Part shown: positions 7,012 to 13,707 of the stretch, piece after piece
Position numbering within the stretch: the stretch's first letter is position 1
How the letters are laid out: the number at the start of each line of letters is the position of its first letter
Program-made: the position numbers and the translations under genes
Assembly (NCBI RefSeq): GCF_000603945.1
Contig: NZ_AXCW01000023.1
Location: 1 to 35,879, forward strand
Reading direction: 5' to 3'
Length of the DNA: 35,879 nt
Source of the DNA: Actinotalea ferrariae CF5-4
Lineage (GTDB): Bacteria > Actinomycetota > Actinomycetes > Actinomycetales > Cellulomonadaceae
Notes under the pieces: model-generated
The model's input: the letters and a program-made list of their open reading frames with translations, nothing else
Told to the model about the DNA's origin: nothing
Database searches by the model: none

Positions 7012-8352
7012 ATGACGTCGCACGCTCCCGCCCGGTCCGTCCACCACCCGACCGCCGAGGACGAGGTCGTCGGCATCTGCCAGGACCTGCTGCGGATCGA
7101 CACGTCCAACTACGGGGACGGCCGGGGACCGGGGGAGCGCGCCGCCGCCGAGTACGTGATGGGTGCCCTGACCGAGGTCGGGCTCGAGCCGGAGCTCTTC
7201 GAGAGCGCCCCGGGCCGGGCGAACGTCGTCGTGCGGCTGCCGGGGGCGGACGCCGCGCGGCCGGCGCTGGTCCTGCACGGGCACCTCGACGTCGTGCCGG
7301 CCGCCGCCGAGGACTGGTCCGTCGACCCCTTCGCGGGCGAGGAGCGCGACGGGCTCCTGTGGGGCCGCGGCGCCGTCGACATGAAGGACATGGACGCCAT
7401 GATCCTGTCGGTCGTCCGGCAGATGGCCCGGGAGGGGCGGCGGCCGGCCCGCGACGTCGTCGTCGCGATGTTCGCCGACGAGGAGGCCGGGGGTCGTTTC
7501 GGCGCCGGGTGGGCCGTCGAGCACCGCCCGGAGCTCTTCGAGGGCGCGACGGAGGCGATCAGCGAGGTCGGCGGGTTCTCCGTCGACGTCGGGGGGCACC
7601 GCACGTACCTGCTGCAGACCGCCGAGAAGGGCATCGGGTGGCTGCGCCTGGTCGCGGAGGGCCGGGCGGGTCACGGCTCGCAGGTCAACACCGAGAACGC
7701 GGTGACCGAGCTCGCGGCCGCGGTCGCGCGGATCGGCACCTATTCCTGGCCGCAGCAGCTGACCCCGACGGTGCGTGCGCTCCTCGACGGCGTGGCCGAG
7801 CTCACCGGCCTGCCGTTCGACCCGGAGGACGAGGACGGCGTCGGGCGTCTGGTCGACGCCCTGGGGCCCGCGGCGCGCTTCGTCGGGGCGACCGTCCGCA
7901 ACACGGCGAACCCGACCCAGCTGGCGGCGGGCTACAAGGCGAACGTCATCCCGGGTCGCGCCGAGGCGGTCCTCGACACGCGGTTCCTGCCCGGCCACGA
8001 GGACGAGGCCCGGGCGACGCTGGAGCGGCTCGCGGGCGAGCACGTCCGGCTCGAGGACATCCACCGAGACGTCGCCCTCGAGGCGCCGTTCGGCGGCGAC
8101 CTCGTGGACGCGATGGTGGCGGCCCTGCACCAGGAGGACCCGGAGGCCACCGTGCTGCCCTACATGCTGTCCGGGGGCACCGACAACAAGTCGCTGTCGC
8201 GCCTGGGGATCACGGGCTACGGCTTCGCGCCGTTGCGGCTGCCCGGCTCGCTCGACTTCTCGGCGATGTTCCACGGCGTCGACGAGCGCGTCCCCGTGGA
8301 CGCGCTGCGCTTCGGCACCCGCGTGCTGGACCGGCTGCTCGAGACCTGCTGA
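7012..8352 (+). CDS. M20/M25/M40 family metallopeptidase
   Basis: Di-zinc peptidase/deacylase of 446 residues, cytoplasmic. The first metal segment is LVLHGHLDVVPA (His and Asp), the bridging aspartate is in GRGAVDMKDMDAMIL, the catalytic Glu pair is in FADEEAGG, and the last ligand is the His of SAMFHGVDERV. The GHGSQVNTENAV segment marks the lid domain. These are the full set expected of an active ArgE/DapE/CPG2-type enzyme. Related actinobacterial proteins, including the M. tuberculosis gene Rv2141c, sit in the same neighbourhood; their substrate is not established to my knowledge. Adjacent to the M3 oligopeptidase it could complete peptide breakdown, but this is inference. The start at 7012 is chosen by the leaderless -10 spacing and by the conserved sequence starting soon after. 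Confidence 0.93.
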   Translation: MTSHAPARSVHHPTAEDEVVGICQDLLRIDTSNYGDGRGPGERAAAEYVMGALTEVGLEPELFESAPGRANVVVRLPGADAARPALVLHGHLDVVPAAAEDWSVDPFAGEERDGLLWGRGAVDMKDMDAMILSVVRQMAREGRRPARDVVVAMFADEEAGGRFGAGWAVEHRPELFEGATEAISEVGGFSVDVGGHRTYLLQTAEKGIGWLRLVAEGRAGHGSQVNTENAVTELAAAVARIGTYSWPQQLTPTVRALLDGVAELTGLPFDPEDEDGVGRLVDALGPAARFVGATVRNTANPTQLAAGYKANVIPGRAEAVLDTRFLPGHEDEARATLERLAGEHVRLEDIHRDVALEAPFGGDLVDAMVAALHQEDPEATVLPYMLSGGTDNKSLSRLGITGYGFAPLRLPGSLDFSAMFHGVDERVPVDALRFGTRVLDRLLETC

Positions 8353-8391
8353 GCCCACCGCCCGGAGGTCGGCTCGGGGCGGGGAGGAGGG

Positions 8392-8625
8392 TCAGAGCGT
8401 GCTGACCGCGCGGATGATCTTCCTGCGCAGCCAGACCCTGCGCTCGCCGCCCGCGTAGACGAGCGTCCGGGCCAGCTCCCAGCGGCCGTACTCGGCCTCC
8501 TCGGTGAGCAGCCGGCGCGCGTCGTTGACGCGGGTGCCGCGGTCCAGGGTCAGGACCCGGTACTCGTACTCGCCCCGGGCCCGCCACCCCTGCACGGCCG
8601 GACGCCGCGTCGTGCTGGTCTCCAC
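8392..8625 (-). CDS. DUF5703 family protein
   Basis: A 77-residue actinobacterial protein of unknown function. The core YEYRVLTLDRGTRVNDARRLLTEEAEYGRWELARTLVYAGGERRVWLRRKIIRA matches the DUF5703 pattern as I remember it: a YEYR opening, a helix with RRLLTE.AEYG.WEL, and a strand pair ending in RRKI. It is small, basic and has no signal peptide or membrane segment. The GTG start at 8625 is set by GGAGG five bases upstream. In other actinobacteria this gene also stands next to an M20 peptidase gene, as here (converging, 39 bases between the stops). No function should be inferred from that alone. Confidence 0.82.
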   Translation of the reverse strand: METSTTRRPAVQGWRARGEYEYRVLTLDRGTRVNDARRLLTEEAEYGRWELARTLVYAGGERRVWLRRKIIRAVSTL

Positions 8626-8676
8626 GTGGACCTCCGTGGTGTCGAGGATCGAGTGTCATTGTGCACGTCCCGGCGC

Positions 8677-8682
8677 TACGGT
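8677..8682 (+). promoter_or_regulatory. -10 element, leaderless acidic-protein gene
   Basis: TACGGT ends six bases before the ATG at 8689. This is exact leaderless spacing; no ribosome-binding site is present. Confidence 0.6.
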
Positions 8683-8688
8683 CAGGGC

Positions 8689-8976
8689 ATGACGGTAGAC
8701 CCGCGCGCCGCGCTCGACAGGTTCCAGGCAGCGCTCGAGGCCCACTTCCACGCCGTGAGCACCCGGCGCACCGAGGACGACCCGGCGGTGGACGACGCGT
8801 ACGACGTCCTCGCGGACGCCTTCGAGGTCTACGACGACGCGCTGGTCCGCGTGCACGGGGAGACCCTGCCGTTCTACGTCGCGGACGACGAGGCGGAGGA
8901 CGACGACGACCTCGACGAGGACGACCTCGACGAGGACGACGAGCTCGACGGCACGGAGCTCGACGACGAGGAGTGA
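8689..8976 (+). CDS. Small acidic hypothetical protein
   Basis: A 95-residue protein of unknown function. Residues 1-66 form a compact, helix-rich domain (ALDRFQAALEAHFHAVSTRR, then a helix DDAYDVLADAFEVYDDALVR and a strand TLPFYV). Residues 67-95 are almost wholly Asp and Glu with a few Leu, including two exact DLDED units encoded by a tandem 15-bp repeat. The tail should be disordered and very negatively charged. I recall similar actinobacterial proteins with a variable acidic end; some are loosely annotated as primosomal, which I do not endorse. There is no signal peptide. The start is fixed by the leaderless -10. The gene is divergent from the DUF5703 gene with 63 bases between. Confidence 0.8.
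   Translation: MTVDPRAALDRFQAALEAHFHAVSTRRTEDDPAVDDAYDVLADAFEVYDDALVRVHGETLPFYVADDEAEDDDDLDEDDLDEDDELDGTELDDEE
8908..8937. repeat. Tandem 15-bp repeat encoding DLDED twice
   Basis: Two exact copies (8908-8922 and 8923-8937) of a 15-bp unit starting GACCTCGACGAG lie within the acidic tail of the small protein. The unit is in frame, so copy-number change would lengthen the tail by five residues at a time. Confidence 0.85.
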
Positions 8977-9036
8977 CCTCGACGACCGGGGCTGACCTCG
9001 ACCGCGAGGAGCCCGACGGCGGGAGCCGAGGTCGAC

Positions 9037-9055
9037 GGCCGGCGCCTGCCCGGCC
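9037..9055. terminator. Possible terminator between convergent genes
   Basis: GGCCGG and CCGGCC pair around a seven-base loop in the 82-base gap between the acidic-protein gene and the aldo/keto reductase gene. The stem is all G:C but only 6 bp long, so the support is mainly its position. Confidence 0.38.
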
Positions 9056-9058
9056 CGC

Positions 9059-10015
9059 TCAGCGGCGCTCGGGGTAGCCGACCGCCGGGGCGCTCACCTC
9101 GTCCAGCGCCGCGGTGATCGCCTCCGGCAGCGCCGTCTGCGCCGTGAGCGCCGCCCGGAGCTGCGCGGCGGTCCGCGCACCCACGACGGCCGACGCGACC
9201 TGCGGACGGCCGAGCACCCACCCGAGGGCGACCTCGAGCGGGGTGCGCTGCAGCCCCTCGGCCGCCGTCACGAGCGCCTCGACCACGGGCCCCGCATCGC
9301 GCCCCAGGTACGGCTCGACGAACCCGGCGAGGTGCGCCGACGCCGCCCGGGAGTCGGCCGGGACGCTCCGGCGGTACTTGCCGGTCAGGACCCCGCGCCC
9401 CAGCGGTGACCACGCCAGCACGCCCACACCCAGGTCGGTCGCCGCCGGCAGCACCTCGCGCTCGACCCCGCGCTGGAGGAGCGAGTACTCCACCTCCACG
9501 GCCGCCAGGCGGCCGGGCCCGAGCAGCGTCGCCGCCCGGGCCGTCTGCCAGCCGGCGTGGTTGGACAGCCCGACGTACCGCGCGCGGCCGGAGCCGAGGG
9601 CGTGCTCGAGCGCACCGACCGTCTCGGCCAGCGGCGTCCGGGGGTCCGGGGTCTGCACGAGCCACAGGTCGACGTGGTCGGTGCCCAGGCGCTCGAGCGA
9701 CCCGTCCAGGGAGGAGAGCAGTGCGCCCCGGGACGCGTCGACGACCCGCCCGCCTGCACCGTGCCGGACGCCCGCCTTGGTGCACAGCACGACGTCGTCG
9801 CGCGGGACGGTGGTGCGCAGCAGGTGGCCGATGAGCTCCTCCGCGGCGCCGTCGGCGTAGGAGGCCGCGGTGTCCAGGAGCGTCCCGCCGGCGTCGACGA
9901 AGTCGCGCAGCTGCTCGGCCGCCTCGTGCTCGTCCGTGTCCCGGCTCCAGGTCAGCGTCCCCAGGCCCACGGCCGAGACGCGCAGGCCGGTGGCACCGAC
10001 GAGTCGTTCCTCCAT
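9059..10015 (-). CDS. Aldo/keto reductase
   Basis: NADPH-dependent reductase-like (beta/alpha)8 barrel protein of 318 residues, cytoplasmic. Asp48 and Tyr53 (LLDTAASYADGAAEELIG) and Lys80 (VVLCTKAG) match three of the four catalytic residues. The fourth, usually His in a LxLxHxPD segment, is Gln121 here (DLWLVQTPDP). The cofactor-binding C-terminal part is present (YVGLSNH, VLAWSPLGRGVLTGKY, SAVVGARTAAQL). Loss of the His does not exclude activity but may change substrate or rate. The ATG at 10015 is preceded by TAGCCT with an eight-base gap and no ribosome-binding site. The gene is divergent from uppP with 94 bases between. The substrate is unknown. Confidence 0.92.
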   Translation of the reverse strand: MEERLVGATGLRVSAVGLGTLTWSRDTDEHEAAEQLRDFVDAGGTLLDTAASYADGAAEELIGHLLRTTVPRDDVVLCTKAGVRHGAGGRVVDASRGALLSSLDGSLERLGTDHVDLWLVQTPDPRTPLAETVGALEHALGSGRARYVGLSNHAGWQTARAATLLGPGRLAAVEVEYSLLQRGVEREVLPAATDLGVGVLAWSPLGRGVLTGKYRRSVPADSRAASAHLAGFVEPYLGRDAGPVVEALVTAAEGLQRTPLEVALGWVLGRPQVASAVVGARTAAQLRAALTAQTALPEAITAALDEVSAPAVGYPERR

Positions 10016-10023
10016 GGTCGTGC

Positions 10024-10029
10024 AGGCTA
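10024..10029 (-). promoter_or_regulatory. -10 element, aldo/keto reductase
   Basis: Read on the minus strand, TAGCCT lies eight bases upstream of the ATG at 10015. The spacing is slightly long for an exact leaderless start but no Shine-Dalgarno sequence is present. Confidence 0.5.
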
Positions 10030-10095
10030 CCGGCGTGGCCGCCTGGTCCTCGGCAGCGCGCGCGGTCGCGGACCGCAGCATGATCTGCCGCCGGG

Positions 10096-10101
10096 TAACG
10101 T
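10096..10101 (+). promoter_or_regulatory. -10 element, uppP
   Basis: TAACGT lies eight bases upstream of the GTG at 10110. Together with the minus-strand hexamer at 10024-10029 it forms a compact divergent promoter pair. Confidence 0.5.
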
Positions 10102-10109
10102 TGCGCGGC

Positions 10110-10985
10110 GTGACGTGGTGGGAGTCGGTGGTCCTCGGACTCGTGCAGGGGCTCACCGAGTTCCTCCCCGTGTCCTCCAGCGCGCACCTGCGCATCGTGG
10201 GTCAGCTCCTGCCCCACGGCTCCGACCCGGGTGCGGCATTCACCGCGGTGACCCAGATCGGCACCGAGGCGGCCGTGCTGATCTACTTCCGCCGGGACAT
10301 CGCCCGCATCGCGCGCGCCTGGTGGCACGCCGTCTCCGGACGGGACGGGACGACCTGGCGCGAGCGCCTCGGTGCGCACGACGCCGACGCTCGGCTGGCG
10401 TGGTGGATCGCGCTGGGCACGGTGCCGATCGTCGTCCTGGGCCTGCTCTTCGAGGAGCAGATCGTCGGCCCGTTCCGCAACCTCTACGTCGTCGCGGGCA
10501 TGCTCGCGCTCTTCGCCGTGTTCCTCGGGCTGGCCGACCGCATCGGCGCCAAGCGCCGGACGCTGGACCGGCTCACCTGGAAGCACGCCGTCCTGTTCGG
10601 CTTCGCCCAGGCCATGGCGCTCGTCCCGGGCGTCTCCCGGTCCGGGGGCACGATCACCGCGGGTCTCCTCATGGGCTACACCCGGGAGGCGGCGGCGCGG
10701 TACTCGTTCCTCCTCGCGATCCCGGCCGTGCTGGGCTCGGGCTTCCAGCAGCTGTTCACGAGCCTGGACGAGTTCGGCACGGCGGGGACGCCGTCCCTCG
10801 CGCTCACGGCGCTGGCCACCCTCGTGGCCTTCGGCGTGGGGTACCTGGTGATCATCGGGTTCCTCAAGGTGGTGTCGTCGTACAGCTACATGCCGTTCGT
10901 CGTCTACCGCCTGGTCCTCGCGGCCGTCGTCGTCGTCCTCCTCCTCGCCGGGGTCCTGGAGCCGTTCGCGGGCGCCGACGCCTGA
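10110..10985 (+). CDS. uppP: Undecaprenyl-diphosphatase
   Basis: Integral membrane phosphatase (BacA/UppP family) of 291 residues that converts undecaprenyl diphosphate to the monophosphate carrier used for peptidoglycan and other wall polymers. Overproduction in other bacteria gives bacitracin resistance. The two signature segments are present: GLVQGLTEFLPVSSSAHL at residues 10-28 and PGVSRSGGTITAGL in the second half. About seven or eight hydrophobic helices alternate with short loops. The GTG at 10110 gives the conserved WWESVVLGLVQG start; in-frame codons further upstream are not family-like. A uppP gene occurs in the same position relative to mshC and the proteasome locus in mycobacteria. 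Confidence 0.96.
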   Translation: MTWWESVVLGLVQGLTEFLPVSSSAHLRIVGQLLPHGSDPGAAFTAVTQIGTEAAVLIYFRRDIARIARAWWHAVSGRDGTTWRERLGAHDADARLAWWIALGTVPIVVLGLLFEEQIVGPFRNLYVVAGMLALFAVFLGLADRIGAKRRTLDRLTWKHAVLFGFAQAMALVPGVSRSGGTITAGLLMGYTREAAARYSFLLAIPAVLGSGFQQLFTSLDEFGTAGTPSLALTALATLVAFGVGYLVIIGFLKVVSSYSYMPFVVYRLVLAAVVVVLLLAGVLEPFAGADA

Positions 10986-10989
10986 CCAC

Positions 10990-11013
10990 CCCCGGCCCGG
11001 TGGGACGCCGGGG
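10990..11013. terminator. Possible terminator after uppP
   Basis: CCCCGGC (10990-10996) pairs with GCCGGGG (11007-11013) around a ten-base loop, four bases after the uppP stop and before the convergent kinase gene end. A G-rich run follows. Stem length is modest. Confidence 0.45.
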
Positions 11014-11046
11014 CGGGGGCGGCCGGAGCAGTGCCGGTCGGGTCGG

Positions 11047-11679
11047 TCAGCGCACCAGCAGGTCCGCGCGCCGACGGGTGCCCGCGATGACCTCCGCGTT
11101 GCGCTGGTCGGACCCGACCGACCGCTCGCGCGCCTCTGCCGGGGAGCGACCGAACCGCTGGTGCCGGGCGATGAGTCGCTCGAGACGATCCTCCTCGTCC
11201 GTCTCGACGTACCAGCACTCGTCCAGGTACGGCCGCACGGCCGCCCAGGCGCCCTCGTCGACGAGGAGGTAGTTCCCCTCGGTGATGACGAGCGGGACCT
11301 CCCGCGGGACGGGCACGGACCCGGCGACGGCCTCCTCGATCGAGCGGTCGAAGAACGGGGCGTAGACCACCGGCTCGTCCGCCGCGCGCAGGCGCCGCAG
11401 GAGGGCCACGTAACCCAGGGCGTCGAAGGTGTCGGGGGCACCTTTGCGGTCCTGGCGCCCGAGCCGGCGCAGCTCGGCCTCCGCGAGGTGGAAGCCGTCC
11501 ATGCCGACGAGACGGGCGCGGTCGCCGAGCTCGGCGGCGAGCGCCTCGGCGAGGGTGGACTTCCCCGCACCGGGCGGGCCCGTGATCCCCAGGATGCGGC
11601 GCCCGCCGGAGTCGGCGAGCCGCCGGGCCCGCTCCAGGAGAGCGTGGTCGAGGACCGTGCCGGGGTCCGTCCCGGTCAT
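11047..11679 (-). CDS. Nucleoside/sugar kinase-like P-loop protein (FrcK-like)
   Basis: P-loop kinase of 210 residues related to uridine kinase and pantothenate kinase. Walker A is ITGPPGAGKST at residues 32-42. GMDGFHLAEAEL carries the aspartate typical of this fold's substrate site, and the lid region is DEEDRLERLIARHQRFGRS. VPLVITEGNYLL matches the conserved segment of the FrcK / YfdG-like family. In Sinorhizobium the frcBCAK operon ends with frcK, a kinase gene after the fructose/mannose/ribose transporter; the same order is seen here. Its ATG overlaps the ATPase stop (ATGA at 11676-11679), so it is translationally coupled. The real phosphoryl acceptor is unknown, and the role in sugar use is inferred from the operon. 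Confidence 0.87.
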   Translation of the reverse strand: MTGTDPGTVLDHALLERARRLADSGGRRILGITGPPGAGKSTLAEALAAELGDRARLVGMDGFHLAEAELRRLGRQDRKGAPDTFDALGYVALLRRLRAADEPVVYAPFFDRSIEEAVAGSVPVPREVPLVITEGNYLLVDEGAWAAVRPYLDECWYVETDEEDRLERLIARHQRFGRSPAEARERSVGSDQRNAEVIAGTRRRADLLVR

Positions 11680-12554
11680 GCCGTGCCCGCCTCCCGTCGG
11701 TGCGCGCGCTCGTCGTAGTGGCTGCGCCCGCCGACCTCGTCCGGCTCGACGGCACCGGTCATGATCGCCACGGCGTCGGACATGGTGTGCGTCTGCGGGC
11801 TGATGACCGCGATCCGCCGGCCGAGCCGGTGGATGTGGATGCGGTCGGCGATGTCGAACACGTGGGGCATGTTGTGGGAGATGAGGACGACGGGCAGCCC
11901 CCGCGCGCTGATCCGGCGGATGAGGTCGAGCACCATCCCCGACTCCCGCACGCCGAGAGCCGCTGTCGGCTCATCCATGATCACCAGCTTGGTGCCGAAG
12001 GCGGCCGCCCGGGCGACCGCGACGCTCTGCCGCTGCCCGCCGGAGAGGCTCTCCACCGGTTGGCGCACGTCCGGGATGCGGACGCCGAGGGAGTCGAGCT
12101 GGTGCTGCGCCTCCTCCCGCATCGACCGTGCGTCGACCATCCGCAGGAGACCTCCGAGCGGTCCGGACCGACGCACCTCGCGGCCGAGGAAGAGGTTGGA
12201 GGCGATGTCGAGCGCGGGGGCGACCGCGAGGTCCTGGTAGACGGTCTCGATGCCCTGGGCGCGGGCCTCGATGGGGGAGCGGAACGACACCGGCCTGCCG
12301 TCGAGCAGCAGCTCGCCGCTGTCCGGGACGACGGCGCCGGACAGCGTCTTGACCAGGGTGGACTTGCCGGCGCCGTTGTCACCGATGACGGCCAGGATCT
12401 CCCCGGGCATGAGCGCGAAGTCCGCGTCGACCATCGCGCGGACGTGTCCGTAGGACTTCGACAGCCGGCGTCCCTCGAGGACCGGGGTCGCCCCGCCGGT
12501 GGTGGTGGTGGTGGTCGTGGGGCCGCGGTCGCCCGCGCCTGTGGTGCTGCTCAT
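11676..12554 (-). CDS. Sugar ABC transporter ATP-binding protein (FrcA-like)
   Basis: ATPase subunit of a CUT2-type sugar importer, 292 residues. Unlike RbsA or XylG it has one nucleotide-binding domain, as FrcA does. Walker A is GDNGAGKST, the Q-loop region is ETVYQDLAVAPALDIASNLFLG, the signature is SGGQRQ, Walker B is LVIMDEPTAALG, and the switch histidine is in VVLISHNMPHVFDIADRI. The N-terminal 27 residues include seven threonines in a row, partly encoded by a run of GGT/ACC triplets. The ATG at 12554 has AGGAGGG seven bases upstream, and it overlaps the permease stop by ATGA. It energises uptake through the permease encoded upstream. Confidence 0.95.
   Translation of the reverse strand: MSSTTGAGDRGPTTTTTTTGGATPVLEGRRLSKSYGHVRAMVDADFALMPGEILAVIGDNGAGKSTLVKTLSGAVVPDSGELLLDGRPVSFRSPIEARAQGIETVYQDLAVAPALDIASNLFLGREVRRSGPLGGLLRMVDARSMREEAQHQLDSLGVRIPDVRQPVESLSGGQRQSVAVARAAAFGTKLVIMDEPTAALGVRESGMVLDLIRRISARGLPVVLISHNMPHVFDIADRIHIHRLGRRIAVISPQTHTMSDAVAIMTGAVEPDEVGGRSHYDERAHRREAGTA
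12498..12515. repeat. (GGT)6 trinucleotide run
   Basis: Six GGT triplets on the plus strand read as ACC (Thr) in the ATPase gene and lie 39-56 bases inside it. Triplet slippage here would change only the length of a threonine tract in the N-terminal extension, before the conserved ATPase domain. Confidence 0.85.
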
Positions 12555-13576
12555 CGTGCTGCCCTCCTGCGCGACGCCTGGTCCAGGGAGACCGCGACGA
12601 TGACGAGGACCCCGGTGGCGAGGTCCTGGTACAGGTTGTCGATGCCGGCCTGGGTGAGCCCCGACCGCAGGACACCGACGATCAGGGCCCCGATCAGCGT
12701 GCCGACGACGCTGCCGCGGCCGCCGAACAGGCTCGTGCCGCCGATGACGACGGCCGTGATGCTGTCCAGGTTGGCGGTCTGGTAGGCGTTCGGGTCGGCG
12801 TTGGGGATCCGGCCCAGGGCCTGCCATGCCGCGAGCCCGTAGAGAGCTCCCGCGGCGACGTAGACCGAGAGGATCGTGCGGTTCACCTTGATGCCGACGA
12901 GCCGGGCCGACTCCGGGGCGTTGCCCACGGCGTACACGTGGCGGCCCCACGCGGTCTTCGCGAGCGCGAACCAGAACGCCGCGAAGACGACGATCAGCAG
13001 GAGGGTGCCCCAGGTGATCCGGACGCCGCCCACCGTCGTCCCCTGGCCCCAGATCCGCAGCAGCGGCTCGTCCACCGCGTAACTGCGCGAGCCGGAGTAC
13101 AGCCGCGCGACGGCGTAGACGACCGTGAGCATGCCCAGCGTGACGATGAACGGGGGGAGGCCGAGGCGCGTGACGAGCAGGCCGCTGACGGTGCCGAGGA
13201 CGACGGTGGCCGTCATCCCGAGCAGGAGGGCCAGCAAGGGGTCACCACCGTCGAAGACCCACTTCGCCATGACGATGGTCCCCAGCACCGCGATGGCACC
13301 GTTGGCCAGGTCGATCCCGGCGGTCAGGATGATGAGGGTCTGCCCCAGCGCGAGCGTGCCGATGACGATCGACTGCTGGAGGATCAGCGACGCGTTGCCG
13401 GCCGTCGCGAAGGTGTCGGTCGTGACCGTGAAGACCACGATCGCGAAGAGGAGTGCGGCGAGCGGACCCACGAGGGGGTTCCGCAGTGCTCGTCCGAGCG
13501 CCTCACGGCGTTCGGAGGACTCCGGCGCCGGGCTGCCCGGGGGCGGGTCGGCGGCCGTCGTGGTGCTGTCGGTCAT
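12551..13576 (-). CDS. Sugar ABC transporter permease (FrcC/RbsC-like)
   Basis: Inner-membrane permease of a CUT2-type sugar importer, 341 residues. After a polar N-terminus (residues 1-30) there are about ten hydrophobic helices. Family segments include TLIILTAGIDLANGAIAVLGTI, LGLPPFIVTLGM, GNAPESARLVGIKVNRT (the cytoplasmic coupling loop that contacts the ATPase) and ITAVVIGGTSLFGGRGSVVGTLIGALIVGVL. The ATG at 13576 has GAGGA nine bases upstream. The stop overlaps the ATPase start, so the two are coupled. It is separated from the binding-protein gene by 131 bases holding a large hairpin, consistent with lower expression than the binding protein. Confidence 0.95.
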   Translation of the reverse strand: MTDSTTTAADPPPGSPAPESSERREALGRALRNPLVGPLAALLFAIVVFTVTTDTFATAGNASLILQQSIVIGTLALGQTLIILTAGIDLANGAIAVLGTIVMAKWVFDGGDPLLALLLGMTATVVLGTVSGLLVTRLGLPPFIVTLGMLTVVYAVARLYSGSRSYAVDEPLLRIWGQGTTVGGVRITWGTLLLIVVFAAFWFALAKTAWGRHVYAVGNAPESARLVGIKVNRTILSVYVAAGALYGLAAWQALGRIPNADPNAYQTANLDSITAVVIGGTSLFGGRGSVVGTLIGALIVGVLRSGLTQAGIDNLYQDLATGVLVIVAVSLDQASRRRAAR

Positions 13577-13649
13577 GGTCGGTCCTCGTCTCGTCTCGGG
13601 TCGGCGGGAAGCTCCGGGCCGCCGCGGCGGGGAGAGCGCTGTGCCGCAC

Positions 13650-13688
13650 TCCCCACCGCGGGCCGCCGGGCCCCCGCCGCGGTGGGGA
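13650..13688 (-). promoter_or_regulatory. Intra-operon hairpin between binding-protein and permease genes
   Basis: A perfect 12-bp inverted repeat (13650-13661, TCCCCACCGCGG, with 13677-13688) encloses a 15-base G+C-rich loop. On the transcribed minus strand it begins 19 bases after the stop of the binding-protein gene. No U-tract follows. Such hairpins in sugar-importer operons usually stabilise the upstream message or terminate part of the transcripts, giving more binding protein than permease. Confidence 0.72.
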
Positions 13689-13707
13689 CGCCTGCGTCCG
13701 TGCGCGG

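Noticed and set aside
5317-8352. A 1011-codon plus-strand frame that seems to fuse a long N-terminus to the M20 peptidase
   Set aside because: The part before 7012 is a shadow in another frame of the M3 peptidase gene (Pro/Arg/Ala-rich). The peptidase begins at 7012, where a -10 element at leaderless spacing and family-like sequence start.
8360-8392. Terminator between the M20 peptidase and DUF5703 genes
   Set aside because: Only weak, imperfect G+C-rich pairing is possible in the 39-base gap, no better than chance at this composition.
11676-12554. Truncated RbsA-type ATPase missing its second domain
   Set aside because: Single-domain ATPases are normal for FrcA-type importers, the frame ends cleanly with ATGA coupling to the kinase gene, and no remnant of a second domain follows.
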